DNA from: Paenibacillus sp. YN15
GTDB lineage: Bacteria; Bacillota; Bacilli; Paenibacillales; NBRC-103111
Assembly: GCF_003285005.1 (NCBI RefSeq)
Contig: NZ_QMFA01000006.1
Location: 124,001-188,000, forward strand
Length of the DNA stretch: 64,000 nucleotides
Direction: 5' to 3'
Shown here: positions 54,049 through 62,797 of the stretch, in pieces
Position numbering within the stretch: position 1 is the stretch's first letter
Layout: each line of letters begins with the position of its first letter
Made by a program: the position numbers and the translations under genes
The notes under the pieces: model-generated
The model's input: the letters and a program-made list of their open reading frames with translations, nothing else
Databases searched by the model: none
What the model was told of the DNA's origin: nothing

Positions 54049-55725
54049 TTGTCAAAAAAGAATAACGACAGACTATTGGTCTTCGCTCTTGGCGGCGTGG
54101 GCGAGATCGGCAAGAACATGTATGTGGTGCAATATGCGAATGATATTGTAGTAATTGATTCGGGTCTGAAATTTCCCGAGGAGGACATGCTCGGCATTGA
54201 TATTGTCATTCCCGATATCAGTTATTTAATTGATAACAAGGACAAGGTCCGGGGCATTCTGTTGACGCACGGCCATGAGGATCATATCGGCGGCCTGCCG
54301 TATGTACTCAAACAACTGAATGTTCCGGTGTACGGCACGAAGCTCACCCTGGGCCTGGTGGAGGCGAAGCTGAAGGAAGCGGGGCTTCTCGGGGAAACCA
54401 AGCGCATTCTCATCAATGCGGATTCGGAGCTTCAATTGGGCGGATTGAAGGCCACCTTCTTCCGGACCAACCACAGTATCCCCGACTCCGTGGGCGTCTG
54501 CGTAGAGACGCCGGAGGGCCGGGTAGTGCATACCGGCGACTTCAAGTTCGACCAGACGCCGGTGAACGAACAGCATGCGGATTTGCACCGGATGGCAGAT
54601 CTGGGCAACCGCGGAGTGACGCTGCTCCTGTCGGACAGCACCAACGCTGAACGGCCGGGTTATACAGGCTCCGAGCGCAACGTGGGTACGGAGCTGGAAG
54701 AGGTGTTCCGTAAAGCCAAGCAGCGTGTGGTAGTGGCTACCTTCGCTTCCAACGTTCACCGTCTGCAGCAGGTATTCGACGCGGCGGAAGCTACAGGACG
54801 GAAGGTAACGGTAATCGGGCGCAGCATGGTGAATGTGGTGAACATTTCCCAGGAGCTGGGTTATATCCGGATTTCCGACGGCATGCTGATCGAGCCGGAG
54901 GAAGTGAACAAGATGGCTGCAGACCGTGTAGTCATTCTGTCCACCGGCAGCCAGGGGGAGCCCATGTCGGCGCTGACCCGGATGGCGCGCAACACCCACC
55001 GCAAGGTGGATATCCTTCCCGGCGATACGGTAGTCATTTCCGCAACGCCCATCCCCGGCAACGAAAAGTACGTGGGACGCATTGTGGATGACCTGTTCCG
55101 GCTGGGGGCCAACGTGATTTACGGCCCGGGCTCCGTATCCGGAGTGCACGTATCCGGGCACGGCAGCCAGGAAGAGCTGAAGCTGATGCTTAACCTGATG
55201 AGACCCAAATACTTTATGCCCATCCACGGTGAATACCGGATGCTGCGTATGCACGGTCAATTGGCCGAGAATGTGGGTGTGGAGAAGGAGAATATTTTCA
55301 TTTGCGATATCGGCGAAACCCTGGAGATTCAGAATGGGACCGCCCGCAAGGCAGGCAAGGTATCCTGCGGCAATATTCTCATTGACGGCTTGGGCGTAGG
55401 CGATGTGGGCAATATTGTGCTCCGCGACCGGAAGCTGCTTTCCCAGGACGGCATTCTCGTTGTGGTCGTTACCCTCTCCAAGCAGGACGGGAAGATCATG
55501 TCGGGTCCGGATATTATCTCCCGCGGCTTCGTCTATGTGCGGGAATCCGAAGGCCTTCTGGAAGAAGCCAACAAAATTGTTTCCAACACCCTAACCAAGC
55601 TGATGAGCGAAAATGTAAATGAATGGGCTTCCCTGAAAACCAATGTCAAGGAAGCATTAGGACGATTCTTATACGAGCAAACAAGAAGAAGGCCGATGAT
55701 TCTTCCCATTATTATGGAGGTTTAG
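54049..55725 (+). CDS. rnj: Ribonuclease J
   Basis: 558 residues from TTG 54049 with AAGGAGG upstream. Metallo-beta-lactamase/beta-CASP nuclease with 5'-3' exo- and endonuclease activity in mRNA decay and rRNA maturation. Zinc motif HGHEDH (His74, His76, Asp78, His79), second motif NHSIPDSVG, HTGDFKFDQTP, beta-CASP motif HVSGHGSQEEL and a C-terminal dimerisation domain ending PIIMEV. Its place after dapA is that of B. subtilis rnjB, but its active site is intact as in RNase J1. Confidence 0.95.
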   Translation: MSKKNNDRLLVFALGGVGEIGKNMYVVQYANDIVVIDSGLKFPEEDMLGIDIVIPDISYLIDNKDKVRGILLTHGHEDHIGGLPYVLKQLNVPVYGTKLTLGLVEAKLKEAGLLGETKRILINADSELQLGGLKATFFRTNHSIPDSVGVCVETPEGRVVHTGDFKFDQTPVNEQHADLHRMADLGNRGVTLLLSDSTNAERPGYTGSERNVGTELEEVFRKAKQRVVVATFASNVHRLQQVFDAAEATGRKVTVIGRSMVNVVNISQELGYIRISDGMLIEPEEVNKMAADRVVILSTGSQGEPMSALTRMARNTHRKVDILPGDTVVISATPIPGNEKYVGRIVDDLFRLGANVIYGPGSVSGVHVSGHGSQEELKLMLNLMRPKYFMPIHGEYRMLRMHGQLAENVGVEKENIFICDIGETLEIQNGTARKAGKVSCGNILIDGLGVGDVGNIVLRDRKLLSQDGILVVVVTLSKQDGKIMSGPDIISRGFVYVRESEGLLEEANKIVSNTLTKLMSENVNEWASLKTNVKEALGRFLYEQTRRRPMILPIIMEV

Positions 55726-55757
55726 ATCATCCTTCGCACACCAAGTCGCTTAAAGAT

Positions 55758-55787
55758 CCCCGGGATTCGCACCCCCGGGGCTTTTTT
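55758..55787 (+). terminator. Terminator of the RNase J gene
   Basis: CCCCGGG (55758-55764) pairs with CCCGGGG (55774-55780), then CTTTTTT. Confidence 0.85.
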
Positions 55788-55806
55788 GCATTTTAAGGGG
55801 CTCCTT

Positions 55807-55849
55807 GCATGAAAGAAAGTGGCGCACTCCATACTATGACAGAGTATGG
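55807..55849 (+). promoter_or_regulatory. SigmaG-like promoter of tepA with overlapping palindrome
   Basis: GCATG (55807-55811), exactly 18 bases, CATACTA (55830-55836): a full match to the forespore pattern GHATR-N18-CATWHTA. An inverted repeat CCATACT (55829-55835) / AGTATGG (55843-55849) overlaps the -10 and could be an operator or an RNA hairpin at the transcript start. Confidence 0.55.
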
Positions 55850-55879
55850 CAGTAAGTAAGCGAGAGGAGGCTAAAGCGG

Positions 55880-56605
55880 ATGGCGAACAAAGCGGAACAG
55901 CCGGCTCCGGCAGAGCCCATGGAGGAGAAAAAAACGGTAGAGGCCATCACCCAGCTGGGGCAGGTGCAAACTGCCGGACCGGGGGAAAGCAATATTTTTA
56001 CCATGACCATCATCGGGCAGATCGAGGGACATATTGTGCTGCCGCCCCAGAACAAGGCCACCAAGTATGAGCATCTTATTCCCCAGCTGGTGGCGGCGGA
56101 GCAAAATAACAAGATTGAGGGCATTCTGGTTATCCTGAACACCGTCGGGGGAGATGTGGAGGCGGGGCTGGCTATAGCCGAAATGATTGCCACCTTGTCC
56201 AAACCCACGGTGACGCTGGTGCTGGGAGGCGGACACAGCATCGGCGTCCCCATTGCCGTGTCGGCGGATTGTTCGATTATCGCGGAGACGGCCACCATGA
56301 CCATTCACCCCATCCGGTTGAACGGGTTGGTCATCGGCGTGCCGCAAACCTTTGAATATTTGGACAAAATGCAGGAGCGGGTGATCCGTTTTGTCACCAA
56401 GCATTCTGCGGTTACAGAGGAGAAATTTAAGGAGCTGATGTTTACTACAGGGGAGCTGACCCGGGATATCGGCACCACGGTTATCGGAGCGGATGCAGTG
56501 AAATTCGGACTTATCGACCGGATCGGCGGCATTGGGGAAGCAATTGCCGAATTGAACCGGCGCATTGAAGAGCGGAAAAAGCAGGGGGGAGGACTGCTGC
56601 AATGA
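55880..56605 (+). CDS. tepA: ClpP-like protease TepA (YmfB)
   Basis: 241 residues, GAGAGGAGG ribosome site. ClpP/crotonase-fold serine peptidase: candidate Ser120 in [10 protein letters not shown] and His143 in TMTIHPIR, with oxyanion-type [13 protein letters not shown] upstream and [10 protein letters not shown] at the C-terminus. N-terminus is Pro/Glu-rich with no membrane helix. In B. subtilis TepA is linked to degradation of small acid-soluble spore proteins and outgrowth. Couples to ylzJ through an ATGA overlap. Confidence 0.9.
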   Translation: MANKAEQPAPAEPMEEKKTVEAITQLGQVQTAGPGESNIFTMTIIGQIEGHIVLPPQNKATKYEHLIPQLVAAEQNNKIEGILVILNTVGGDVEAGLAIAEMIATLSKPTVTLVLGGGHSIGVPIAVSADCSIIAETATMTIHPIRLNGLVIGVPQTFEYLDKMQERVIRFVTKHSAVTEEKFKELMFTTGELTRDIGTTVIGADAVKFGLIDRIGGIGEAIAELNRRIEERKKQGGGLLQ

Positions 56606-56829
56606 CCCTGTATACCATCATGCCGGATGAAGTGGTGTGGGCCGGACAGGAGAATTTTGAGCCGGAATATATGGATGTGGAGATCGACGGAATCAGCATG
56701 CAGGTGGAACGGCTGAACGCCGCCCAGGCCCGGATTGTGCGTTTGTACAGCGGCAATGTCCAGGATTATCTGAATCCTGCTTATGCGCCCGGCTCCATGC
56801 TGGAATTCCAGCCGTTTTTCCGCAAGTAA
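56602..56829 (+). CDS. ylzJ: YlzJ-like small protein
   Basis: 75 residues. Begins [13 protein letters not shown], the YlzJ family signature, and has the motif [20 protein letters not shown]. Conserved with tepA across endospore formers; molecular role unknown. Start codon overlaps the tepA stop by 4 bp, so it is translated from the same, probably forespore-specific, mRNA. Confidence 0.88.
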   Translation: MTLYTIMPDEVVWAGQENFEPEYMDVEIDGISMQVERLNAAQARIVRLYSGNVQDYLNPAYAPGSMLEFQPFFRK

Positions 56830-56885
56830 GCCGTCTACTGTAATGCTTTGCGTATTGCCGGAAGCGGGTGGCGGTTCGGGGACTT

Positions 56886-56910
56886 AAGCGAACGGTCATT
56901 CGCTTTTTTT
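56886..56910 (+). terminator. Terminator of tepA-ylzJ
   Basis: AAGCGAA (56886-56892) pairs with TTCGCTT (56899-56905) around a six-base loop, followed by T to 56910. Confidence 0.8.
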
Positions 56911-56955
56911 GGCTGAACGGGGCCTTCCCCTAGTGTATCTGGCCCTCCAATATGG

Positions 56956-56961
56956 TATAAT
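56956..56961 (+). promoter_or_regulatory. -10 element of spoIIIE promoter
   Basis: TATAAT preceded by TGG (extended -10 type), 23 bp before the GTG start. The -35 side (GTGTAT, 56933-56938, 17-bp spacer) is weak. Confidence 0.5.
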
Positions 56962-56983
56962 TTGTAGCGTTGGGGGTGGCGGA

Positions 56984-59497
56984 GTGGCCAAGAGGAAAAC
57001 GCGCAAGCGCTCAAAAAGAGGTTCCAAAGCGGTTAAAGAGGTACTGAAGTATGAGCTGTACGGGATTATCATCATTGCGTTGTCTGTGATTTCATTGTCC
57101 CGGGAGGGCTCTGTATCCCGCGCTTTGACGTATATGTTCCGGTTCCTGGTGGGCGAGATGGATTTCGTTATTCCGGTGGGAGCCGTCTATGTGGGGCTGT
57201 ATTGCATGGTCAAGCGGGCCTGGCCCAATGACTGGACGGCGCGCAAAACCGGCATTCTCTGCCTGCTGCTGGGGTTTGTGCTGATGAACCATATGTCCAT
57301 GTTTGAAGCTCTCGATCCCAATGAGGACTTCCGGATGCCCTCGTACATTCTGGGGGAGACCTGGCGGACCATGACTGAAGGGTTAAGCCTGTCCCACAAC
57401 GGGACAAGCATCCTTCAGAATAATATTGGCGGCGGCATTACGGGAGCGCTTCTGTATGCCCTGCTTTATTTTTTGTTCGGCAACCTGGGTTCGTCCCTTC
57501 TGGTTTGGACTTTATTCGGCATCGGGATATTGCTGGTCACCGGCGTCTCCGCGGTAGATGTGCTGGGCAGACTGAGAGGCGGCGCTTCCTCCGTCAACAA
57601 GGGCTTCCGCCACAGGCTGGCGGAGCTGTTCGGAGGCAAACGGGCCAAGCCGGCCCGGGCGGCCGCCAAATCCAGGGTTTACGTTCCCGAAGACGACTCC
57701 GATCTGGAGGAGGGGTACATGTCCATGCCCCGGCAGCCGCGGAAAAAGCCCGCATTCTTCCAACTGCTGCAATCCCACAAGCAGGCGGATGATGAAGAGG
57801 ACGGGGAGCCGGAGGTGCTGGTTTCCCCTGTTGGCGGGACCGGCGCTCCCGGAGCGGCTGAGGAGGCGTTTGGCTACAGTGCGACCGCAGATGAGGATGC
57901 GGCTATACCGGTGGTGCGCGATTTTCAGGATCATATTGATCCCTTGCCTGAAGAGCCGGCTGCGCAGCAGGCGAAGGGAGCCGCTTCGGCACCGAAGCCG
58001 GAGAACGAGCATGGCGATCCGGGGGACATGGCCTTGTCCCTGGAGGCCAAAAAACCGGAGCGGCCTTATGTGCTGCCTTCGCTCAGCCTGTTGTCCCGGC
58101 CGGCCGGCAACTCCAAGGCATCGGACGCTCTTGATTTTAAGGCCAACGCCCGCAAGCTGGAGGCGACCATGGAGAGCTTCGGGGTCCGGGCCAAGGTGCT
58201 GGAGGTGGTCCGGGGACCGGCTGTTACCCGGTACGAAATCCAGCCCGATGTGGGTGTCAAGGTCAGCCGGATTGTCGGTTTGACCGATGACATTGCCTTG
58301 GCCCTGGCGGCCAAGGATATCCGGATGGAGGCCCCGATTCCCGGCAAGTCCGCCATCGGCATTGAAGTGCCCAATACGGAGGTTTCGGTGGTTACGCTGC
58401 GTGAGGTGATGGAGAACGGAGCCTTCCAGGATTCTCCCTCCAAGCTGACCATTACCCTGGGGCGGGATATTTCCGGCCAGCCCATTGTGGCCAATCTGGC
58501 CAAAATGCCCCACTTGCTGGTGGCGGGGGCAACGGGCTCGGGCAAATCCGTTTGCATCAACGGGATTATTACCAGCATTCTGTATAAAGCCAAACCCGAT
58601 GAAGTCAAGCTGCTGATGGTGGACCCCAAAATGGTGGAATTGAATGTGTACAACGGCATCCCCCATTTGCTGGCTCCGGTGGTTACCGACCCGCGGCGGG
58701 CGTCCCTGGCTTTGAAGAAGATTGTGGTGGAGATGGAGAAGCGCTATGAGCTGTTCTCCAAAAGCGGCACCCGGAATATGGAAGGCTACAACGCCATGGT
58801 GACCGATCCCTCCAACCCCAATCCGCAGGAGCCGCTGCCGTACATTGTGGTCATTGTGGATGAGCTGGCGGACCTGATGATGGTGGCGGCGGGCGATGTG
58901 GAGGATGCCATCTGCCGTTTGGCGCAAATGGCCCGGGCGGCGGGCATCCATCTGATTATCGCTACCCAGCGGCCTTCCGTGGACGTTATTACCGGCGTGA
59001 TCAAGGCCAATATCCCTTCACGGATCGCCTTCGGCGTATCCTCCCAGGTGGACTCCCGCACCATTCTGGACATGGTGGGGGCGGAGAAGCTTCTGGGCCG
59101 CGGCGACATGCTGTTCCTGCCTGTAGGCGCGTCCAAGCCCATCCGGGTGCAAGGCGCGTTCCTGTCGGACCAGGAAGTGGAGCATGTGGTCAATTATTGC
59201 CGGAACCAAGGCCAGGCGGAGTACAAGGAGGATCTGGTGCCCGAGCTGGATGAGCAGGAGGATGAAGCGGAGAACGATCTGGATGAGCTGTACGATCAGG
59301 CTGTGCAGATTGTGGTGGAGGCCAAGCAGGCGTCTGTTTCCCTTTTGCAGCGGCGGATGCGGGTGGGCTACACCCGGGCGGCGCGGCTGATCGACACCAT
59401 GGAAGCTAAGGGTGTGGTAGGCCCCTACGAAGGCAGCAAACCCCGGGAGGTGCTGATCTCTCAGGAAATGTATTTCGGGCAGAACCGGAGCGGATAA
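56984..59497 (+). CDS. spoIIIE: DNA translocase SpoIIIE/FtsK
   Basis: 837 residues from GTG 56984 with GGGGGTGG upstream; the frame is open further upstream across a terminator and is not coding there. Pumps the chromosome into the forespore and clears septal DNA. Basic N-terminus, four membrane helices (about 30-190), Pro/Ala/Glu linker (about 215-370), alpha domain, RecA-like motor with Walker [16 protein letters not shown] (about 514-528) and Walker [16 protein letters not shown], and the C-terminal gamma winged helix ([20 protein letters not shown]) that reads SRS/KOPS DNA. Complete. Confidence 0.96.
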   Translation: MAKRKTRKRSKRGSKAVKEVLKYELYGIIIIALSVISLSREGSVSRALTYMFRFLVGEMDFVIPVGAVYVGLYCMVKRAWPNDWTARKTGILCLLLGFVLMNHMSMFEALDPNEDFRMPSYILGETWRTMTEGLSLSHNGTSILQNNIGGGITGALLYALLYFLFGNLGSSLLVWTLFGIGILLVTGVSAVDVLGRLRGGASSVNKGFRHRLAELFGGKRAKPARAAAKSRVYVPEDDSDLEEGYMSMPRQPRKKPAFFQLLQSHKQADDEEDGEPEVLVSPVGGTGAPGAAEEAFGYSATADEDAAIPVVRDFQDHIDPLPEEPAAQQAKGAASAPKPENEHGDPGDMALSLEAKKPERPYVLPSLSLLSRPAGNSKASDALDFKANARKLEATMESFGVRAKVLEVVRGPAVTRYEIQPDVGVKVSRIVGLTDDIALALAAKDIRMEAPIPGKSAIGIEVPNTEVSVVTLREVMENGAFQDSPSKLTITLGRDISGQPIVANLAKMPHLLVAGATGSGKSVCINGIITSILYKAKPDEVKLLMVDPKMVELNVYNGIPHLLAPVVTDPRRASLALKKIVVEMEKRYELFSKSGTRNMEGYNAMVTDPSNPNPQEPLPYIVVIVDELADLMMVAAGDVEDAICRLAQMARAAGIHLIIATQRPSVDVITGVIKANIPSRIAFGVSSQVDSRTILDMVGAEKLLGRGDMLFLPVGASKPIRVQGAFLSDQEVEHVVNYCRNQGQAEYKEDLVPELDEQEDEAENDLDELYDQAVQIVVEAKQASVSLLQRRMRVGYTRAARLIDTMEAKGVVGPYEGSKPREVLISQEMYFGQNRSG

Positions 59498-59543
59498 AGC
59501 GCCGTTCTGTATAAGCGCTACAGCGAGGCTGCGGAACAGCAGG

Positions 59544-59592
59544 AAGAGCCTTCGGCTTCATCCCCAACGGGGGTGGAGGAAGGCTCTTTTTT
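59544..59592 (+). terminator. Terminator of spoIIIE
   Basis: AAGAGCCTTC (59544-59553) pairs with GAAGGCTCTT (59579-59588), T to 59592; an inner CCCC/GGGG arm strengthens the loop. Confidence 0.85.
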
Positions 59593-59632
59593 ATTTTGAG
59601 CTGAAGCTGCTCATTAAGGTATCCGGGCTCTG

Positions 59633-59822
59633 ATTGCGGAACTGAGCGCCCCTTATCGGGCGAAATGGGCTAAATTCCGGCTGTAGCGGAACTGAAAGAC
59701 CCTTAAACGGAGATTTGGACTCCACTTGGGGCTCTTTTTCCTCTGTAAGCGCCGCTGAGTTCCGCAACAAAATCCAACAGCCGGATTTCCCGTAATAAAG
59801 GACGCTTAGTTCCGCTGCAAAG
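59633..59822. repeat. Nested palindromic intergenic repeat module
   Basis: Fills most of the spoIIIE-stress protein gap (442 bp). Two direct copies of (T/A)GCGGAACTGA.....CCCTTA (about 59635-59657 and 59685-59707) are followed by two inverted copies (GCTGAGTTCCGC at about 59753-59764; TAAAGGACGCTTAGTTCCGCTG at about 59795-59816). Same forward-forward-inverse-inverse layout as the module at 13688, with a related GCGGA core. No gene seen. Confidence 0.6.
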
Positions 59823-59939
59823 GGGAGGTTAGGGGAAGCAGAGAATAAAAATGAGATTCACTCCGCCCCGGTTGGTTTAAGTAAAGCTTGTAGCATCTCT
59901 TGACCAAGATCCCAATTCGATTTGAGGAGGCGGTAACAA

Positions 59940-60599
59940 ATGAGACATGATCAAACCATTCATGGAAGTCGCCATATTGTAGGTGTTTTTGAGACGGAGC
60001 GGGCTGCAATTGCGGCTATTGAAGATTTGAAAGCCTTGGGTTATGCCCCGGACGATATCTCGGTTATCAGCCGCAAAAAGGATGATGCGGATTTTATCGA
60101 GGAGGCTACGCAGACGAAGGCGCCGGAGGGTGTAGCCGCAGGAGCGGCCGCAGGCGGCGTTCTGGGCGGTGTTACCGGGCTTTTGGCCGGATTGGGCGCC
60201 TTAGCCATACCGGGCATTGGGCCGCTTCTGGCAGCGGGACCGATTGCGGCCACTCTGGCGGGAGCCGCCATCGGCGCCAGCGCCGGCGGTGTAGTTGGCG
60301 GACTCGTCGGGCTGGGCATTCCGGAGGATCAGGCCCAATTGTACAATGATTATATTGAAGACAATAAATTCCTCGTCATTGTAGAGAGCGATCCGGCCCA
60401 AAGCTATCGGGTATTTGAAATTTTCCGCAGCTACGGCTCTTTGAACTCCGATTCGTATACCGGGTTGAATTCAGACAGGAGCAATCTGGTGGATGAGTCC
60501 GCTTATGAGGCGCTGGAGTATGGCGGGGCGGACACGGATACGGTTGAGGCTGCCCGCAGGGACAGAGACGACCTGGAACGGTCGGGTCGGAGATTGTGA
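59940..60599 (+). CDS. General stress protein (YflT/17M-like, glycine-zipper)
   Basis: 219 residues, GAGGAGG ribosome site. N-terminal ferredoxin-like domain of the general stress protein 17M/YflT type (HIVGVFETERAAIAAIEDLK), then a Gly/Ala-rich hydrophobic stretch (about 65-122, with GxxxG-like repeats such as GAAAGGVLGGVTG and GASAGGVVGGLVG) that could insert in or lie along the membrane, then FLVIVESDP and an acidic, Arg-containing tail. Function unknown; relatives are induced by SigB. I could not find a convincing SigB promoter. Followed by a good terminator. Confidence 0.8.
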   Translation: MRHDQTIHGSRHIVGVFETERAAIAAIEDLKALGYAPDDISVISRKKDDADFIEEATQTKAPEGVAAGAAAGGVLGGVTGLLAGLGALAIPGIGPLLAAGPIAATLAGAAIGASAGGVVGGLVGLGIPEDQAQLYNDYIEDNKFLVIVESDPAQSYRVFEIFRSYGSLNSDSYTGLNSDRSNLVDESAYEALEYGGADTDTVEAARRDRDDLERSGRRL

Positions 60600-60634
60600 T
60601 CATTCCCAAATGCAGCGTGATAATGGGGAGCCGG

Positions 60635-60679
60635 GACGGTCTTTCCGCGAAGCGGATTTCGCGGGAAGGCCGTCTTTTT
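60635..60679 (+). terminator. Terminator after the stress protein gene
   Basis: GACGGTCTTTCCGCG (60635-60649) pairs with CGCGGGAAGGCCGTC (60660-60674) with few mismatches, then TTTTT. Confidence 0.8.
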
Positions 60680-60721
60680 GGTGCGGAAAAAAGCCGTCGG
60701 GCGCTAATCTGTGGTTCGGAA

Positions 60722-60751
60722 GTATAAAGCCAACCTGCCTTTCAAATAATA
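60722..60751 (+). promoter_or_regulatory. SigmaG-like promoter of sleB
   Basis: GTATA (60722-60726), exactly 18 bases, AATAATA (60745-60751), against GHATR-N18-CATWHTA: one mismatch in the -10. Forespore expression is expected for sleB. Confidence 0.45.
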
Positions 60752-60798
60752 TCCCTATCACAAACACAGTATCCGAAGGGAAAGGGTTGGTCCGCTCA

Positions 60799-61599
60799 AT
60801 GAACAAGCGACTGATTGCATTTACTGTGCTGCTGTTGGTATCGCTGTTTGCAGGCATGCAGCTTAAATCTCATGATAAGCCCCAGGCAGCGGAGGATGTC
60901 TTCAGCAAACAGACCATCCGGTACGGCGCTTCCGGCGACGATGTATACGAGCTCCAAGGACGTCTGAAATTTCTCGGGTATTACAACGGCAATATCGACG
61001 GTGCGTTTGGCTACCAAACCCTTCGCGGGGTGAAGGACTTCCAGTACAAATTCGGCATGAAGGTGGATGGCATAGTCGGTCCCAAAACCAAGCTGAAGCT
61101 TTGGGAGGCCACCAAAACATGGGCGCCTACTGAACCAAGGCAAACAGCCGGCGGTGGCGGAGGAGGCTCCGGCGGCGGGGATCAGGTAACGGAAACGGCT
61201 ACCGGCAACCCTGTCAATCTCGCTCCGTCCAATAACGGAGGGATGTCGGAGAATGATATCCGGATTATGGCCAATGCGGTGTACGGTGAAGCCAGAGGCG
61301 AACCGTATGAAGGGCAAGTGGCGGTGGCGGCTGTCATTTTGAACCGGGTCCGCTCCCCTTCTTTTCCGAATACAGCCTCCGGCGTTATCTTCCAGCCGGG
61401 TGCTTTTACAGCAGTTGCGGATGGCCAAATTTGGCTCACCCCCAACGAAAATGCCAAACGGGCCGTCAAGGACGCAATAGGCGGCTGGGACCCGTCAGGG
61501 GGCTGCCTCTATTACTTCAATCCGTCGACAGCCACCTCCAAATGGATTTGGACACGTCCGCAAGTGAAAACCATCGGCAAGCATATTTTCTGCAAATAA
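60799..61599 (+). CDS. sleB: Spore cortex-lytic enzyme SleB
   Basis: 266 residues from ATG 60799; a TTG at 60787 with AAGGGAAAGGG directly before it is an equally possible start. Lytic transglycosylase that opens the cortex during germination. Signal peptide/anchor (about 1-22), an N-terminal peptidoglycan-binding domain (about 40-100: GASGDDVYELQGRLKFLGYY), a Gly-rich linker, and the catalytic SleB/hydrolase_2 domain (about 150-265) with Glu164 in VYGEARGEPYEGQ. No ypeB follows, unlike B. subtilis where sleB-ypeB are paired. Confidence 0.93.
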   Translation: MNKRLIAFTVLLLVSLFAGMQLKSHDKPQAAEDVFSKQTIRYGASGDDVYELQGRLKFLGYYNGNIDGAFGYQTLRGVKDFQYKFGMKVDGIVGPKTKLKLWEATKTWAPTEPRQTAGGGGGGSGGGDQVTETATGNPVNLAPSNNGGMSENDIRIMANAVYGEARGEPYEGQVAVAAVILNRVRSPSFPNTASGVIFQPGAFTAVADGQIWLTPNENAKRAVKDAIGGWDPSGGCLYYFNPSTATSKWIWTRPQVKTIGKHIFCK

Positions 61600-61604
61600 A
61601 ACAG

Positions 61605-61640
61605 GAAAGCAATCTGCTGGTATGATGCAGATTGCTTTTC
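61605..61640. terminator. Bidirectional terminator between sleB and yeiH
   Basis: GAAAGCAATCTGC (61605-61617) pairs with GCAGATTGCTTTTC (61627-61640). It serves convergent genes: sleB from the left, the YeiH-type transporter from the right. Confidence 0.8.
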
Positions 61641-61656
61641 AACTTTTCCCGGCCCC

Positions 61657-62676
61657 TCACAAGGTTATGAAACCGAAAGCGGATAATAAGACGGATGTGA
61701 TGGTCATTGCTAACAGCGGGCGCAAGGCTTTTGTCCGCAGCTTCTTCAGATGGACATTCAGACCCAAACCCGCCATGGCCATGGTGAGCAGAAAGGAAGT
61801 GAGGGTGGACACATGCTCCATAACCGGGGCAGGGACAGCAATAAATCGGCCCAGCACATAGCTGTTGAGAATGCTCATGCCGATAAAGCCGGCCAAAAAC
61901 CAGGGGAACTTAATCTTGGCATTGCTGTCGGCTGTTCCGGCCGCTTCCTGTCCCTTGCGGAACCGCTTTTGGATGGCCAACAGAATAAAAGACAAGGGCA
62001 TCAGCAGAAGCACCCGGCCCAGCTTTGCCAAGAAAGCCGCGGCCAATGCGGAATTGCCCGCAGGAGCTGCGGCAAGGGCCACATGGGCAATTTCGTGCAG
62101 AGTGCATCCCGCCCAAATTCCATACGCCTCGGGAGCCAGCGGCAGATAAGGCAGCGCCAGGGTGTACCCGATGGCGAATATGGTGCCAACCAAAGCGATC
62201 ATGCCTACAGCCATAGCTGTATCCTCCTCTTTGGTTTTGAGGATGGGGGAAACAGCGGCAACGGCCGCAGCGCCGCATACGCCTGTGCCAATGGCCAGGA
62301 GCAGGGACAAGGATGGATCGGCGCGGAATAGCCGGGCCAGCAGAAGAGTCGCCGCCAAGGCAAACAGAATAACGGCGGCATCGCGGATCAACAGACCGGG
62401 GCCTTGCTCAAGCACCATGGCGATATTCAGCTTCAGCCCGAACAGGATAATGGCCAGCCGCAACAGGACGGTAGAGGAAAATTGAATGCCGGGGCGAAGC
62501 TGGACCGGATAGCCGCGGACTTGCCTGTAGAGCACAGCCAAAAGGATGGCCCAGGCCATTGGGCCCAAATGCCCCAGTCCCGGTATTTTTCCCAGGATAT
62601 ATCCTGCAAGGGCAATTATGAACGTGAAAAGGATTCCCTTCAACAGACGGAAACCCTGTTCCGAAGCCTTGATCAT
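61657..62676 (-). CDS. yeiH: YeiH-family putative anion (sulfate) exporter
   Basis: 339 residues from ATG 62676 (GGAGG upstream); an upstream extension lacks a ribosome site. UPF0324/YeiH family, about ten hydrophobic helices, with the conserved LAIILFGLKLNIAMVL, GTGVCGAAAVAAVSP and TLHEIAHVALAAA motifs. Relatives are listed as putative sulfate exporters, and in other bacteria are linked to sulfur compounds. Divergent from a LysR regulator, the classical arrangement of regulator and target. Confidence 0.88.
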   Translation of the reverse strand: MIKASEQGFRLLKGILFTFIIALAGYILGKIPGLGHLGPMAWAILLAVLYRQVRGYPVQLRPGIQFSSTVLLRLAIILFGLKLNIAMVLEQGPGLLIRDAAVILFALAATLLLARLFRADPSLSLLLAIGTGVCGAAAVAAVSPILKTKEEDTAMAVGMIALVGTIFAIGYTLALPYLPLAPEAYGIWAGCTLHEIAHVALAAAPAGNSALAAAFLAKLGRVLLLMPLSFILLAIQKRFRKGQEAAGTADSNAKIKFPWFLAGFIGMSILNSYVLGRFIAVPAPVMEHVSTLTSFLLTMAMAGLGLNVHLKKLRTKALRPLLAMTITSVLLSAFGFITL

Positions 62677-62748
62677 AAAACAAACCTCCAGTTGCGCAAA
62701 GAATGTGATGCTTAAAGCGTAAAGCTGTTTCAATAATAAGTAAAATAA

Positions 62749-62771
62749 TTTATTATAATAGTTATAATAAA
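62749..62771. promoter_or_regulatory. 23-bp palindrome between yeiH and lysR
   Basis: TTTATTATAA-TAG-TTATAATAAA, perfect 10-bp arms, in the 121-bp divergent gap. It fits the T-N11-A LysR box idea and overlaps the likely promoters of both genes, so it is the best candidate operator of the adjacent LysR protein. Confidence 0.6.
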
Positions 62772-62797
62772 TGAAAGCTTATTATGGAGGCGGATTT

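Noticed and set aside
56975-57005. GGTGGCGGAGTGGCCAAGAGG resembling the D-arm region of a tRNA-Ser/Leu
   Set aside because: No acceptor, anticodon or T-arm follows; it is the ribosome site and first codons of spoIIIE.
59870-59939. SigB promoter for the general stress protein gene
   Set aside because: GTTTAA is present at about 59875 but no GGGTAT-like -10 follows at the right distance.
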